Source of the DNA: Gammaproteobacteria bacterium
GTDB lineage: Bacteria > Pseudomonadota > Gammaproteobacteria > Arenicellales > JAJDZL01
Length of the DNA: 54,714 nucleotides
Direction of reading: 5' to 3'
NCBI GenBank assembly: GCA_022823405.1
Contig: JAJDXD010000063.1
Location: 1-54,714, forward strand
The notes under the pieces are model-generated. The model worked only from the letters and a program-made list of their open reading frames with translations, made no database searches and had not been told where the DNA came from. Both the position numbers and the translations under genes were made by a program. Shown here one piece after another: positions 36,795 to 49,064 of the stretch. Numbering within the stretch: the stretch's first letter is position 1; each line of letters opens with the position of its first letter.

Positions 36795-37244
36795 TCACCA
36801 AGGGATATCGGAATCGAAGTCATCAGCCACTGATTCTGTCGCCCCTGACCCGCTTGATTCGCCTGATGAAAACGGATCGGACTCGGTGCGTGGAGCGCCG
36901 CCTTCCACCCGGTCAAGAAATACAAAATCTCGACCAATAATTTCGGTTGTATATCGATCCTGACCATTCTGATCCTGCCATTTTCGCGTTCGCAATTGAC
37001 CTTCCACATAGAGTTTGCTTCCTTTTCGTGTGTACTTCAGAATTGTTTCTGCTCTAGGTTCAAAAAATACCACACGATGCCACTCCGTTTGGTTTCTGCG
37101 TTCGCGAGTTTCTCTATCCATCCAGGATTCTGTAGTCGCTATACTTAAATTTGCAATAACCCGACCGTTTTGGGTCATACGTCGTTCGGGATCTGCCCCC
37201 AAATTCCCTATCAGGGTGACTTTATTTAATCCAGGGCCAGCCAT
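36795..37244 (-). CDS. ssb: Single-stranded DNA-binding protein
   Basis: SSB coats single-stranded DNA and recruits repair and replication proteins through its C-terminal tip. The 149-residue protein has the OB fold (NKVTLIGNLGADPE, TEWHRVVFF, YVEGQLRTRKW), a Gly/Ser linker and the tip DFDSDIPW, similar to the E. coli DFDDDIPF. The ssb - MFS - uvrA neighbourhood is known from Pseudomonas and relatives. The 60 bases upstream contain no CTG-N10-CAG LexA box. Confidence 0.98.
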   Translation of the reverse strand: MAGPGLNKVTLIGNLGADPERRMTQNGRVIANLSIATTESWMDRETRERRNQTEWHRVVFFEPRAETILKYTRKGSKLYVEGQLRTRKWQDQNGQDRYTTEIIGRDFVFLDRVEGGAPRTESDPFSSGESSGSGATESVADDFDSDIPW

Positions 37245-37304
37245 ATTTTTCTCTTTAACTTCAGTTTCAAATGATTAGTGCTTTTTGTTATTAGATGCCA
37301 TGAT

Positions 37305-38498
37305 TCAAGCCAACTTTCGGCTGAAAATTAGCTTGAAGGTAAGCCATATCAGTATAACCAATGCCGCGAACAGAAACACGCCTTCGGATTCATGTCTGGT
37401 GTAGATCAGCCCACCAAAAACACCACCTAGAAAAGTGCCAATAAACGTACAGGCATTAAAAATTCCCATTACCGTACCGCGCATATTCCCCGGTGCTTTT
37501 GAAACCGTAGTCGATGGAAGTAGTGCCTCCAATGTATTGAAGCCGACAAAAAACAGCCACAGACCCAAAACCAGCAGCATCATTGCTCCACTTAGCGAAC
37601 CCATATACAGTGCACCTTGTGCAACTAGCAAGAAAAGTCCACCTAGAATCATCACCTGACCTGAATGTTTCCTTTTTGAACTGTAACGAATCAAGGGGAC
37701 CATTACAAGCACAGAGGCCAACAATACTGGCACAAATACCTTCCAGATTTCATCGCGTGCAAAGCCAGAGATCTCAATGAACTTTATTGGGAATGCCAGA
37801 AACAGCGCTGTCATTACCATGTGAATAGCCATCGTCCCTACATAGAGTGAAACTAAATCGCGGTCAAACAGCCCTGTCTTTGTTTCTGTATGCTGTTCCG
37901 TCTGAATTGAATCTGCCTGATCTTTACTCGGCAACAGGGTCAACACCATCAATACACCGAACGCTGCCAATGCGGCAGCGATCCAGAATAATCCCTGTAT
38001 GCCAACCCATGAATCCAGTAGAGGGCCGAGCATCAGAGACAACGTAAATGCTGTTCCAATGGACACTCCCACAAACGCCATAGACTTAGGCCTTTGAGGT
38101 TCACGGACTACATCTCCAACCATCGCCAGAACAACTGCTGAGATAGTTCCTGCACCTTGCAGTGCGCGACCCAGAATGATTCCAAATATTGAAGTGGACA
38201 GCGCTGCCACAATACTACCGATGGCGAACACGATTAAACCCAAGACAATCAGTGGCCGCCTTCCCCACCGATCTGAAGCGGTACCAAATGGCACTTGAAA
38301 AATCGCTTGGGTCAAACCGTATATCCCAAGTGCAATTCCAATCAGGTAAGGCGTTCCATGCGTAAATTCATTGGTGTATAGAGCCAGAACGGGCAAGATC
38401 ATAAACAGCCCAATCAATCGCATTACCAAAACGCTTGAAAGCGTTGCGATTGTATTTCTTTCGAATTTTGTCAAACGATTATCAGACACAGAATTCAA
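37305..38498 (-). CDS. MFS transporter (YajR-like)
   Basis: A 397-residue major facilitator with 12 predicted membrane helices. Motif A between helices 2 and 3 reads GTASDRWGRRPLIVLG. The N-terminal part (LPVLALYTNEFTHGTPYLIG, then GIYGLTQAIFQVPFG) resembles YajR-type transporters, but the C-terminal cytoplasmic YAM domain of E. coli YajR is absent. The substrate is unknown, drug or metabolite efflux being the default. The first in-frame start is TTG at 38498, with GTG three codons later. It lies between ssb and the divergent uvrA. Confidence 0.88.
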   Translation of the reverse strand: MNSVSDNRLTKFERNTIATLSSVLVMRLIGLFMILPVLALYTNEFTHGTPYLIGIALGIYGLTQAIFQVPFGTASDRWGRRPLIVLGLIVFAIGSIVAALSTSIFGIILGRALQGAGTISAVVLAMVGDVVREPQRPKSMAFVGVSIGTAFTLSLMLGPLLDSWVGIQGLFWIAAALAAFGVLMVLTLLPSKDQADSIQTEQHTETKTGLFDRDLVSLYVGTMAIHMVMTALFLAFPIKFIEISGFARDEIWKVFVPVLLASVLVMVPLIRYSSKRKHSGQVMILGGLFLLVAQGALYMGSLSGAMMLLVLGLWLFFVGFNTLEALLPSTTVSKAPGNMRGTVMGIFNACTFIGTFLGGVFGGLIYTRHESEGVFLFAALVILIWLTFKLIFSRKLA

Positions 38499-38556
38499 TC
38501 GGAATCAATTTGCAGACGGAAGATAACAGTACGCAGGGAATAACGCAATAATAAAA

Positions 38557-38602
38557 ATCCCGGGTCAGCCTATCTTCATGTAGGACATTGTTTTACCGGG
38601 AT
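38557..38602. repeat. Inverted repeat between the MFS gene and uvrA
   Basis: ATCCCGG at 38557-38563 pairs with CCGGGAT at 38596-38602 across 32 bases, in the divergent promoter region. It could be an operator or an RNA hairpin in the uvrA leader. No LexA-like CTG-N10-CAG box was found in the 189-base region. Confidence 0.35.
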
Positions 38603-38687
38603 CAAACAGGAAGTGGCATTTTAATCTGTTTGCTAAACCGATTGAGGAAGAGTAACATATTAAGTTTTTGCGATTACCAAATTTAGT

Positions 38688-41564
38688 ATGAAGAACGACG
38701 ACAAAATCATTGTCAGAGGCGCTCGAACGCACAATCTCAAAAACATCTTCGTTGAGTTGCCGCGCAATTGTCTGAATGTCGTTACTGGTCTTTCTGGTTC
38801 GGGTAAATCGTCACTCGCATACGACACAATTTATGCTGAAGGACAGCGCCGCTATGTCGAATCCCTGTCCTCCTACGCTCGACAGTTTCTATCATTGATG
38901 GACAAGCCTGACGTTGACTCAATTGAGGGGCTTTCGCCAGCAATCAGTATCCACCAACAAGCTACTCGATTCAGCCCACGCTCAACTGTCGGGACTGTAA
39001 CAGAAATTTATGACTACCTCAGACTTTTGTACGCTAGAGTGGGTGAACCGCGCTGTCCTACTCATAATTCCGTACTCGCTGCAAAACCAATTTCGGAAAT
39101 TGTCGACCAAATTCTGACTTTACCAGAAGGTACGCGAGTCGCACTCATCTCTCCACTAATCCGTAGCAAGAAAGGCACACACGATCAAACAATATCCGAC
39201 CTTAGAAAAAATGGCTACGTTCGCGTACGAGTTGATGGAGAAATCTATGAAATAGAGAATGTTCCAAAGCTGGATAAGAATATCGCACACTCAATTGATG
39301 TCATTGTCGATCGAATCGTTGTCAAGCCACAGGCTCGTCAACGGTTGGCTGACTCCGTTGAAAATGCTACGCAGCTGTCTGATGGATTGCTAATCTGCTG
39401 CAAGGTTGATAACGAAGGTTCCATAGAGCACAACGGAGAAGTGTTCAGCACCCGGTTTGGATGTCCATACTGTGGCTACGTACTTGATGAATTGGAACCT
39501 CGGATCTTTTCCTTTAACAATCCTCGAGGGGCATGTTCCAGCTGTAGTGGACTTGGGTACACGTCCCGTTTTGATTCGGAACGGATCGTATTGGATCCTA
39601 AGTTGAGCATTTCCATGGGTGCACTAGCGGAGTGGAATGTGCGTCATCGCTATTACTACAGCATGTTGGAATCGGTGGCCAAACACTACAAATTCGATCT
39701 GGACCAATCATTTGAGTCACTACCGAAAGAAATCAAGAAAATCGTACTCTTCGGTACAGGTAGTCAGAAAATTTCGATGCGGTACCTTAGCGAAAACGGC
39801 AAAACGTACCGAAGTGTACGTCCTTTTGAAGGTGTGATTCCGAATTTTGAGCGACGACTGCGGGAATCCAGCTCGGATGCCGTGCGCGAAGAGTTGTCCA
39901 AGTATCTTGAAACTAAACCTTGTTCAGAATGTGGCGGTAGCCGCCTGTCAATCGGTGCAAGAAATGTTTTTGTCGATGACAAGCCCATTCACTTCATCAC
40001 GAGCATGAATGTGAGCAATGCACTAAGCTGGTTTCAATCAATTCGGTACGACGATAACAAAAAAACAGTTGCAGAGCGAATCATTAGAGATATCAAAACC
40101 AGACTACAGTTTTTGTCCAGCGTTGGACTTACCTATGTAACACTTGACCGTGCAACCAATTCACTTTCAGGCGGTGAATTGCAGCGTATTCGTCTTGCAT
40201 CACAAGTCGGATCTGGACTGGTTGGGGTGACATATGTCCTTGATGAACCATCAATTGGGCTGCATAACCGGGATAATCAGCGACTGTTGGATACCCTTCA
40301 CAGATTACGTGATTTGGGGAATACTCTGGTTGTTGTCGAACACGACGAAAGTACCATTCGAAGCGCTGACTACATTGTGGACCTTGGTCCTAGAGCAGGT
40401 GCGCAGGGCGGTGAGGTGATGGCTACAGGTACGCCACATGAAATTGAAAATACTCCAGATTCCTTGACAGGTGCGTACCTTAGCGGTAAAAATCGTATTT
40501 CAATTCCGTTGCTTAGAACTCCATTCGACTCAAATCGAGTGCTTCGGATAGAAGGTGCTCGGGGCAACAATCTTAAGCGGTTGAACGTAGATCTGCCTCT
40601 AGGACTTTTCTGCTGTGTGACCGGCGTCTCAGGCTCTGGGAAATCCACTTTAATCAACGAAACAATTTATCCTGCCGTTGCCTCTAGATTGAATCGAACC
40701 AAGCTCACAGCTGCAGCATATGATCGAATTCTTGGACTCGAATTGATCGACAAAATCATTCGTATTGATCAACAACCAATTGGGCGAACACCTCGTTCTA
40801 ATCCAGCAACCTACACAGGTCTTTTTGGAACCATCCGAAATCTGTTTGCCAGAACCGTGGAAGCCCGTGCGCGCGGCTACGGTCCCGGTCGATTTTCATT
40901 CAATGTTCCAGGTGGTCGGTGTGAATCATGCAAAGGTGATGGTCTAGTACGAGTCGAAATGCACTTTCTACCGGATATGTTTGTGCGGTGCAAAGTTTGC
41001 AATGGTTCACGGTTCAACCGGGAGACTCTGGAAATCACCTACAAAGGGCTCAATATTGCAGAGGTACTGGCGCTCTCTGTCAGTGATGCGTTGGAACTAT
41101 TCAACGCCATCACGCCTGTTGCCCGTAGATTGAAGACGCTCAGTGATGTCGGTCTTGACTACATCAGACTCGGTCAAAGCGCAACCACCCTTTCAGGTGG
41201 AGAAGCGCAGCGCGTGAAACTTTCACTTGAACTGTCAAAAAAAGATACGGGGAATTCACTTTACCTCCTTGATGAGCCCACTACGGGATTGCATTTCGAA
41301 GACATCAAACAACTGCTATCGGTACTGTTGGAACTTCGTGATCGCGGTAATACCGTTATCGTTATTGAACACAACCTGGAAGTCATTAAGTCGGCGGACT
41401 GGATCATTGATTTAGGGCCGGAAGGTGGAGCGGATGGTGGTCAGATTGTAGCAGCCGGTTCACCAGAATCCGTTATTCAAAATCAAAATTCACATACTGG
41501 CAGGTGTCTGGCTGAAGTTCTGGAAAAGTCAAACTCGAAAGCAGCAATTCTCGAAGTCAACTAG
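38688..41564 (+). CDS. uvrA: Excinuclease ABC subunit UvrA
   Basis: UvrA dimers find DNA damage and load UvrB in nucleotide excision repair. The 958-residue protein (940 in E. coli) has both ABC ATPase modules: Walker A GLSGSGKS (34-41) and GVSGSGKS (from about 646), signature motifs [12 protein letters not shown] (about 492) and [11 protein letters not shown] (about 835), and the zinc modules with CPYCGY..CSSC (from about 258) and [12 protein letters not shown] (from about 745). The gene is complete and divergent from the MFS gene. Confidence 0.98.
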   Translation: MKNDDKIIVRGARTHNLKNIFVELPRNCLNVVTGLSGSGKSSLAYDTIYAEGQRRYVESLSSYARQFLSLMDKPDVDSIEGLSPAISIHQQATRFSPRSTVGTVTEIYDYLRLLYARVGEPRCPTHNSVLAAKPISEIVDQILTLPEGTRVALISPLIRSKKGTHDQTISDLRKNGYVRVRVDGEIYEIENVPKLDKNIAHSIDVIVDRIVVKPQARQRLADSVENATQLSDGLLICCKVDNEGSIEHNGEVFSTRFGCPYCGYVLDELEPRIFSFNNPRGACSSCSGLGYTSRFDSERIVLDPKLSISMGALAEWNVRHRYYYSMLESVAKHYKFDLDQSFESLPKEIKKIVLFGTGSQKISMRYLSENGKTYRSVRPFEGVIPNFERRLRESSSDAVREELSKYLETKPCSECGGSRLSIGARNVFVDDKPIHFITSMNVSNALSWFQSIRYDDNKKTVAERIIRDIKTRLQFLSSVGLTYVTLDRATNSLSGGELQRIRLASQVGSGLVGVTYVLDEPSIGLHNRDNQRLLDTLHRLRDLGNTLVVVEHDESTIRSADYIVDLGPRAGAQGGEVMATGTPHEIENTPDSLTGAYLSGKNRISIPLLRTPFDSNRVLRIEGARGNNLKRLNVDLPLGLFCCVTGVSGSGKSTLINETIYPAVASRLNRTKLTAAAYDRILGLELIDKIIRIDQQPIGRTPRSNPATYTGLFGTIRNLFARTVEARARGYGPGRFSFNVPGGRCESCKGDGLVRVEMHFLPDMFVRCKVCNGSRFNRETLEITYKGLNIAEVLALSVSDALELFNAITPVARRLKTLSDVGLDYIRLGQSATTLSGGEAQRVKLSLELSKKDTGNSLYLLDEPTTGLHFEDIKQLLSVLLELRDRGNTVIVIEHNLEVIKSADWIIDLGPEGGADGGQIVAAGSPESVIQNQNSHTGRCLAEVLEKSNSKAAILEVN

Positions 41565-41676
41565 ATAGAACCACCCCGTTGAATCGGGACCTACATACTC
41601 GCCAATTTGAGAATGGAAGGGCTCGCGATTAATGTATAAATTTAGTTAGTTGACTATCTCAAAAACCGAGTAATTG

Positions 41677-44343
41677 ATGGCTGATTCATTAACATTTGCT
41701 GACATCGATCCGATCGAAACTGAAGAGTGGTTAGAAGCTCTGTCTAGCGTCATTGAACGCGAAGGTCATGAACGGGCTCACTTTCTGATTGAGCAGCTTA
41801 TTGAAAGTGCCAGACGCTCTGGCGTTCATATTCCACATCGACCAACAACTGCATACCTCAACACCATCGGACTGACACAGGAAGAGAGAAGTGATGGCGA
41901 CCATGCACTAGAGTGGCGAATTCGTTCGCTGATACGGTGGAACGCATTAGCCATTGTCGTCCGGGCCAATCGAGTTTCTACTGAGCTCGGAGGACATATC
42001 GCCAGTTTCGCATCATCCGCTACCCTGTACGATGTCGGCTTTAACCATTTTTGGCATGCACCAAGTGATAATCACGGTGGTGACCTCGTATTTATTCAAG
42101 GGCATTCAGCTCCTGGAATCTATGCCCGCGCCTTTCTTGAGGGACGCCTTAGTGAAGAAGACCTTGACAGCTTCAGACGCGAAGCTGATGGTAAAGGCTG
42201 GCCGTCTTACCCACATCCACGACTAAAACCTGACTTTTGGCAATTTCCAACCGTATCGATGGGCCTGGGTCCAATTATGGCGATCTACCAGGCCCGATTC
42301 ATGAAGTACCTGCACAATCGTGGATTCTGCGACACCTCTAATCGTAAGGTTTGGGTATTCGTGGGCGATGGTGAAATGGACGAACCCGAATCAATGGGAG
42401 CATTGTCGCTGGCTGGTCGAGAGCAGTTAGACAACTTGATATTCGTCGTCAATTGCAACTTGCAGCGTCTGGATGGACCAGTTCGTGGTAATGCCAAAAT
42501 AATTCAGGAACTCGAAGGGGACTTCAGAGGTTCCGGCTGGAATGTGATCAAGCTGATCTGGGGCTCATACTGGGACCCCCTACTCATGCGGGATACCAAG
42601 GGGTTACTGAAGAGGCGAATGGAAGAAGCTGTAGACGGTGAATACCAAGCATTTAAAGCGAAAGGCGGGGCTTACACCCGCGAGCACTTCTTTGGCAAGT
42701 ATGAAGAACTTCGCGAAATGGTATCAAACATGACCGATGAGGACATTTGGCGTCTCAATCGAGGTGGTCATGATCCGCATAAGGTTTACGCCGCATACGC
42801 AGCAGCATCGAAACACCAAGGCCAGCCGACCGTAATATTGGCGAAGACAGTCAAAGGCTATGGTATGGGCGAAGCTGGTGAAGGTCAAAATATTACCCAC
42901 CAGCAGAAAAAGGTGGGAGAAGATGCACTGATTTCGTTCAGGGATCGATTCCGAATCCCGCTCACAGATGAAGAAGTTGCTTCCGCACCCTTCTATCGAC
43001 CACCAGAAGAAAGCCCTGAAATTCAGTACATGCTGAATCAGCGAAAAAAACTTGGCGGCTCATTACCGGTACGTCGCCCCATTCCTGGTTCTCTCAAAAT
43101 TCCGGACCTTGATATTTTTTCGAATCAACTCAAAGGTACCGGTGGCCGTGAAATATCGACAACGATGGGTTTTGTCAGAATTTTGACAAGCATTATTCGA
43201 GACAAAGAGATTGGGCGCAATATCGTACCGATCGTTCCGGATGAATCCAGAACTTTCGGCATGGAAGGGATGTTCCGACAGTTAGGTATTTACTCCCCCT
43301 TTGGACAGCTTTACGAGCCTGAAGATTCAGATCAGTTGATGTTCTATCGGGAATCTAAGGAAGGACAGGTTTTACAGGAAGGAATCAACGAAGCAGGTGC
43401 GATCTGCTCGTGGATTGCCGCGGGTACATCTGGAAGTAACCATGGTATTCGAATGATTCCGTTTTACATTTTTTATTCGATGTTTGGATTTCAACGAGTT
43501 GGAGATCTAGCATGGGCAGCTGCTGACAGCCACGCACGCGGATTTTTGATTGGCGGAACCGCGGGTCGAACCACACTCGCGGGAGAGGGTCTGCAGCATC
43601 AGGATGGACACAGTCATGTGCTGGCGTCGACCATTCCAACCTGCATTTCCTATGATCCAACGTTTGTTTATGAACTTGCAGTCATTATTCACGACGGCTT
43701 ACGCCGCATGTACCAGGAAGACGAGTCGGTTTATTTCTACATTACCTGCATGAACGAAAACTACGAGCATCCTGCGATGCCAGAAGGTGTTGAAGAGGGG
43801 ATCGTCAAGGGAATGTATCTGTTCAAGCAGTCTGAGTCAAAATCCAAGAGTCGAGTTCAGCTTATGGGTAGTGGCACAATAATGCGAGAAGTGATTGCAG
43901 CCGCTGAAATTCTTGAATCAGACCACTCTGTTGCTGCTGACGTCTGGAGCGTGACAAGTTTTAATGAACTAGCCAGAGATGGACATTCAGCCAATCGCTG
44001 GAGCCGCTTGCATCCTGTTGAAGAACGTCGTAAGAGCTATGTGGAAACCTGTTTGGAAGCTTCGGAAGGACCCGTTATCGCCGCGACCGACTATATGCAA
44101 GTTTATGCCGATCAAATTCGCGGTTTTGTGCCACGCAGCTACCATGTCCTGGGCACTGATGGTTTTGGTCGTTCGGACACCCGAGACAACTTACGTAGGT
44201 TTTTTGAAGTAAACAGAAACCATGTTGTAGCAACCGCATTGAATGCTCTCAAGGAGGAAGGGAAATTAACCGCTAAAAAGGTTGAGCAAGCATTTAAGAA
44301 ACTTGAGATCGATCCAGATAAACCAGACCCGATTACACTCTAG
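41677..44343 (+). CDS. aceE: Pyruvate dehydrogenase E1 component, homodimeric type
   Basis: AceE decarboxylates pyruvate with thiamine diphosphate and passes the acetyl group to the E2 lipoyl arms. From ATG 41677 it has 888 residues (887 in E. coli); a TTG one codon earlier also opens the frame. The thiamine diphosphate motif starts with VGDGEMDEPES (about 229-239) and ends with the NCNLQRLDGP asparagine. It is the first of three genes of the complex, with a 129-base gap to aceF. Upstream I see only a TATAAA near 41635 and no clear -35. Confidence 0.98.
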   Translation: MADSLTFADIDPIETEEWLEALSSVIEREGHERAHFLIEQLIESARRSGVHIPHRPTTAYLNTIGLTQEERSDGDHALEWRIRSLIRWNALAIVVRANRVSTELGGHIASFASSATLYDVGFNHFWHAPSDNHGGDLVFIQGHSAPGIYARAFLEGRLSEEDLDSFRREADGKGWPSYPHPRLKPDFWQFPTVSMGLGPIMAIYQARFMKYLHNRGFCDTSNRKVWVFVGDGEMDEPESMGALSLAGREQLDNLIFVVNCNLQRLDGPVRGNAKIIQELEGDFRGSGWNVIKLIWGSYWDPLLMRDTKGLLKRRMEEAVDGEYQAFKAKGGAYTREHFFGKYEELREMVSNMTDEDIWRLNRGGHDPHKVYAAYAAASKHQGQPTVILAKTVKGYGMGEAGEGQNITHQQKKVGEDALISFRDRFRIPLTDEEVASAPFYRPPEESPEIQYMLNQRKKLGGSLPVRRPIPGSLKIPDLDIFSNQLKGTGGREISTTMGFVRILTSIIRDKEIGRNIVPIVPDESRTFGMEGMFRQLGIYSPFGQLYEPEDSDQLMFYRESKEGQVLQEGINEAGAICSWIAAGTSGSNHGIRMIPFYIFYSMFGFQRVGDLAWAAADSHARGFLIGGTAGRTTLAGEGLQHQDGHSHVLASTIPTCISYDPTFVYELAVIIHDGLRRMYQEDESVYFYITCMNENYEHPAMPEGVEEGIVKGMYLFKQSESKSKSRVQLMGSGTIMREVIAAAEILESDHSVAADVWSVTSFNELARDGHSANRWSRLHPVEERRKSYVETCLEASEGPVIAATDYMQVYADQIRGFVPRSYHVLGTDGFGRSDTRDNLRRFFEVNRNHVVATALNALKEEGKLTAKKVEQAFKKLEIDPDKPDPITL

Positions 44344-44472
44344 TTCTCTACGGATTACCGGCAGCAGATTAGCGTTATGCTTTACTCAGTTTATGAATAC
44401 CGGTGAATTGGTAGAGTACCCATTGTTAACTTGTCAACTAAACAAGCATTAATTTCATAGTCTGAAGTAAAG

Positions 44473-46125
44473 ATGAGTCAAATCGAAAAGGTACTTCTTC
44501 CGGATATCGGTGATTTCTCTGATGTAGAAATTATTGAATTGCACGTCTCTGTTGGTGCAGTGCTTGAAATTGAAGACCCAATTTTAACCTTGGAGAGCGA
44601 CAAGGCAACCATGGAGGTTCCATCCCCAATCGCTGGCACGATAGCAGAAATTGCGGTAGCAGTAGGCGACAAAATCTCTGAAGGCGACTTCCTTGTCTCG
44701 CTCGAAACTTCATCCAGTTCAGTTGAAGAAACTGTAGAAAACGAACAGGATAGTAACCAAACCACCTCATCAACAGAGCAGCAAACGGATAGTCAATCCA
44801 GTGACAGAAGTTCGCAGGAGGTACGTTTACCAGATATTGGCGACTTTTCAGATGTTGAGATAATCGAAATGCATGTCGATGTAGGTGATGTGCTGGCTGC
44901 CGAAGATCCGATTCTGACACTGGAAAGTGACAAGGCAACCATGGAAGTGCCGTCCCCCGTAGCTGGAAAAGTCATAGAGTTCGGCGTCAAACTTGGCGAC
45001 AAAATTTCACAAGATGACTACCTGATAACAGTCGAAACAAGTAGATCAGATTCTACGATCGATACTAAAGATTCACCAACTCAAGCAACTGAATCAAAAG
45101 AACCAGAGAAGTCCACACCTGAACAAGAGGATTGGGATCCATCTGTCCCAACGGCAGATAGTTCAAACCTACCGTCGCTTCCACCTTCACTACCACCACC
45201 AGTTGAGCGGTCAAAGGGCAAGACACCGCATGCGAGTCCATCGGTCCGTCGTTTCGCTCGAGAATTAGGAGCCGATTTATCGCAAATACGCGGAACGGGG
45301 CCGAAAGCACGGATTCTCAAAGAAGATGTTGTGAAATACATTAAAGGTGCGTTGACAGATCTTCCAACACAAGCAGTTGGCCAATCATTTGGTCCACCAC
45401 CAATTCCGGAAGTTGACTTTTCTAAATTTGGTGAATTTGAAACTGTCAAATTAAACAAAATCAAGAAGATTACTGGAGATCGGCTGCATCGCTCCTGGCT
45501 CGACATCCCTCATGTTACAAACCATGATGAGGCTGACATCACTGAGCTTGATCTTTTTCGAAAAGAAATTGATGCTGAACAGAGGGTGTCTGGGACGCGA
45601 GTCACCATTCTTTCCTTCATCTGTAAAGCAATTGTTAGTGCATTGCAACACTACCCGACCTTCAATTCATCGCTGTCTGCGGATACACAAAGTTTGATCC
45701 TGAAGAAGTACATCAACATTGGTGTTGCTGTTGATACGCCAAACGGTCTGGTGGTTCCAGTTATTAAAGAAATCCAGAATCTGGGTGTAGTGGAAATCGC
45801 AAAATCATTGCAACAAGTCAGTGCCGCTGCTCGTGAGGGGAAATTATCGCCGTCAGATTTTCAAGGTGGCTGCTTTACGGTTTCAAGTCTCGGAGGGATT
45901 GGCGGGCGTTTTTTTACTCCAATCATCAATCCTCCCGAAGTTGCAATTTTGGGAGTCAGCCGACACAAATTGCAACCATTTCCAGGAGAAAGCGGAATTG
46001 TCTGGAAGACGATGCTGCCGCTTTCGCTTTCCTATAATCATCGAGTGATCGATGGTGCAGAAGCAGCTCGTTTCTTGAAATTTGTCTGCGATCTACTTTA
46101 TGACTCTAGACGAATATTGCTTTGA
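44473..46125 (+). CDS. aceF: Dihydrolipoyllysine acetyltransferase (E2 of pyruvate dehydrogenase)
   Basis: AceF forms the core of the complex and transfers acetyl groups to CoA. The 550-residue protein has two lipoyl domains, each with DKATMEVPSP (lipoyl lysines K44 and K154), separated by Ser/Glu/Gln-rich linkers; then an E3/E1-binding domain (HASPSVRRFARELGADLSQI, about 253-290), and the catalytic domain ending with SYNHRVIDG (catalytic H523, D527). E. coli AceF has three lipoyl domains; two are common in other gammaproteobacteria. Confidence 0.98.
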   Translation: MSQIEKVLLPDIGDFSDVEIIELHVSVGAVLEIEDPILTLESDKATMEVPSPIAGTIAEIAVAVGDKISEGDFLVSLETSSSSVEETVENEQDSNQTTSSTEQQTDSQSSDRSSQEVRLPDIGDFSDVEIIEMHVDVGDVLAAEDPILTLESDKATMEVPSPVAGKVIEFGVKLGDKISQDDYLITVETSRSDSTIDTKDSPTQATESKEPEKSTPEQEDWDPSVPTADSSNLPSLPPSLPPPVERSKGKTPHASPSVRRFARELGADLSQIRGTGPKARILKEDVVKYIKGALTDLPTQAVGQSFGPPPIPEVDFSKFGEFETVKLNKIKKITGDRLHRSWLDIPHVTNHDEADITELDLFRKEIDAEQRVSGTRVTILSFICKAIVSALQHYPTFNSSLSADTQSLILKKYINIGVAVDTPNGLVVPVIKEIQNLGVVEIAKSLQQVSAAAREGKLSPSDFQGGCFTVSSLGGIGGRFFTPIINPPEVAILGVSRHKLQPFPGESGIVWKTMLPLSLSYNHRVIDGAEAARFLKFVCDLLYDSRRILL

Positions 46126-46178
46126 CAACAACTCGTTAAAGCGATTATTTAAGATGAAATAGTAGGTCAAGTCAAGTC

Positions 46179-47603
46179 ATGCAAATCGATACCGAAGTTG
46201 CTGTTTTAGGCTCTGGTCCTGGTGGTTATACAGCGGCATTCCGCGCTGCTGACCTCGGGAAGAAGACTGTATTGATTGAGCGCTACCCGAGCTTGGGTGG
46301 CGTATGTCTTAATGTTGGCTGCATCCCCTCCAAAGCATTGCTTCATGTTGCCAAAGTGATTTGTGAAGCAAATGAAATTGAGCAGTGCGGCGTTAAGTTT
46401 GAAAAACCCGACATCAATTCCCAACAAATGCGTACGTGGGTCGAGAAAGTAGTCGGGCAATTAACTGGTGGATTAGGTGCCCTAGCGAAACAAAGAGGCG
46501 TTCAGGTTGTCCACGGACACGGTCAATTCCTTGATGCTGAAACGCTGAGTGTCGTTCAGGACGACAAAGAAACCAAAGTGTCGTTTCGAGATGCAATCAT
46601 CGCGGCCGGCTCTCGACCAGCTACATTGCCTTTCCTTCCAGATGACCCCAGAATTGTTGATTCTACTGGCGCTCTCACGCTAAGTGAAATTCCTGAGCGA
46701 TTACTGATCATTGGTGGAGGAATTATTGGGCTTGAGCTGGGTACGGTTTACCACGAACTCGGTTCAAAAGTCTCAGTTGTCGAAGTGCTGGATAGCCTAA
46801 TTGCAGAATCGGATGTTGATTTAACTAAGCCACTGACGAAACGAATCAAGAAACAATACGAACAGATTCTCACAAAAACTCGAGTCGTGTCAGTCAGTTC
46901 AGATAAAGACAGATTGTCAGTCGAATTTAGTAGCGATAAAGGTCAATCGACAGAAGAGTTCGACGTGATCCTCGCTGCCGTCGGGCGTACCCCAAATGGC
47001 AATCTGATCAATGCGAGTTCTGCCGGAGTTCAAGTGGACAATCACGGTTTCATCGCCGTTGATCGACAGCAGCGCACTAACGTTGATGGAATTTTTGCAA
47101 TTGGCGACATTACAGGTCAGCCTATGTTGGCTCATAAGGCAACCCATCAAGGGAAAGTTGCAGCGGAAGTCATCGCTGGAATGAAATCAGGGTTCGACAC
47201 CTCACTCATTCCGTCTGTTGCTTATACAGACCCGGAAATTGCATGGGTTGGTTTGACGGAGAAAGAAGCGAAACGAGATGGAACTCCTTACGAAAAAGGC
47301 GTCTTTCCATGGCGTGCCAGTGGGCGTGCGCTGTCCATGTCACGACCAGAGGGAATGACAAAGTTGCTGTTTGATCCAGAGTCCAAGCGACTGCTTGGTG
47401 CTGGTATTGTTGGCGTCAATGCTGGTGAATTAATTGCAGAGGCGGCACTCGCAATAGAAATGGGTTCTGACGCTGCAGACCTTGCACTGACAATCCATCC
47501 GCACCCCACCCTATCCGAAACAATTTGTTTCGCTGCAGAAGCTTATGAGGGCACTATCACTGACTTATATCTGCCGAGGAAATCCGGCCGCACAAAGCGT
47601 TAA
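46179..47603 (+). CDS. lpdA: Dihydrolipoyl dehydrogenase (E3)
   Basis: LpdA reoxidises the dihydrolipoyl arms with NAD. The 474-residue flavoprotein has the FAD site LGSGPGGYTAAFRAADLG, the redox disulfide GGVCLNVGCIPSK (C43, C48), the NAD-binding GGGIIGLELG and the C-terminal HPHPTLSE active-site base region of the partner subunit. It is third in the aceE-aceF-lpdA set, 53 bases after aceF, and convergent with serS. Confidence 0.98.
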   Translation: MQIDTEVAVLGSGPGGYTAAFRAADLGKKTVLIERYPSLGGVCLNVGCIPSKALLHVAKVICEANEIEQCGVKFEKPDINSQQMRTWVEKVVGQLTGGLGALAKQRGVQVVHGHGQFLDAETLSVVQDDKETKVSFRDAIIAAGSRPATLPFLPDDPRIVDSTGALTLSEIPERLLIIGGGIIGLELGTVYHELGSKVSVVEVLDSLIAESDVDLTKPLTKRIKKQYEQILTKTRVVSVSSDKDRLSVEFSSDKGQSTEEFDVILAAVGRTPNGNLINASSAGVQVDNHGFIAVDRQQRTNVDGIFAIGDITGQPMLAHKATHQGKVAAEVIAGMKSGFDTSLIPSVAYTDPEIAWVGLTEKEAKRDGTPYEKGVFPWRASGRALSMSRPEGMTKLLFDPESKRLLGAGIVGVNAGELIAEAALAIEMGSDAADLALTIHPHPTLSETICFAAEAYEGTITDLYLPRKSGRTKR

Positions 47604-47615
47604 CCGATCGTTTTA

Positions 47616-48936
<1,321 letters not shown>

Positions 48937-48994
48937 TTACTGGCGTTTGTTGGATTGATTGTCCGTGTTTTGAAATAGAAATCGAATCAAAGCA

Positions 48995-49000
48995 AATTAT
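48995..49000 (-). promoter_or_regulatory. Candidate -10 box of serS
   Basis: TATAAT on the minus strand, about 83 bases upstream of the serS ATG. The -35 position at the right distance (TAGGGA) is poor, so only the -10 is convincing. Confidence 0.35.
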
Positions 49001-49064
49001 AGGTTGTACGTAACTACTTCCCTACCTAGGCAGTTGGGTTTGGATAAGGGTTTTGAGGATGATT

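Noticed and set aside
44344..44472. Imperfect dyad TTGTTAAC..AACAA and TTGTCA element between aceE and aceF as a promoter/operator
   Set aside because: The dyad is imperfect and no proper -10 lies at the right distance.
44510..44960. Repeat in aceF as a mobile or recent duplication
   Set aside because: It is the normal tandem lipoyl domain of E2 proteins.
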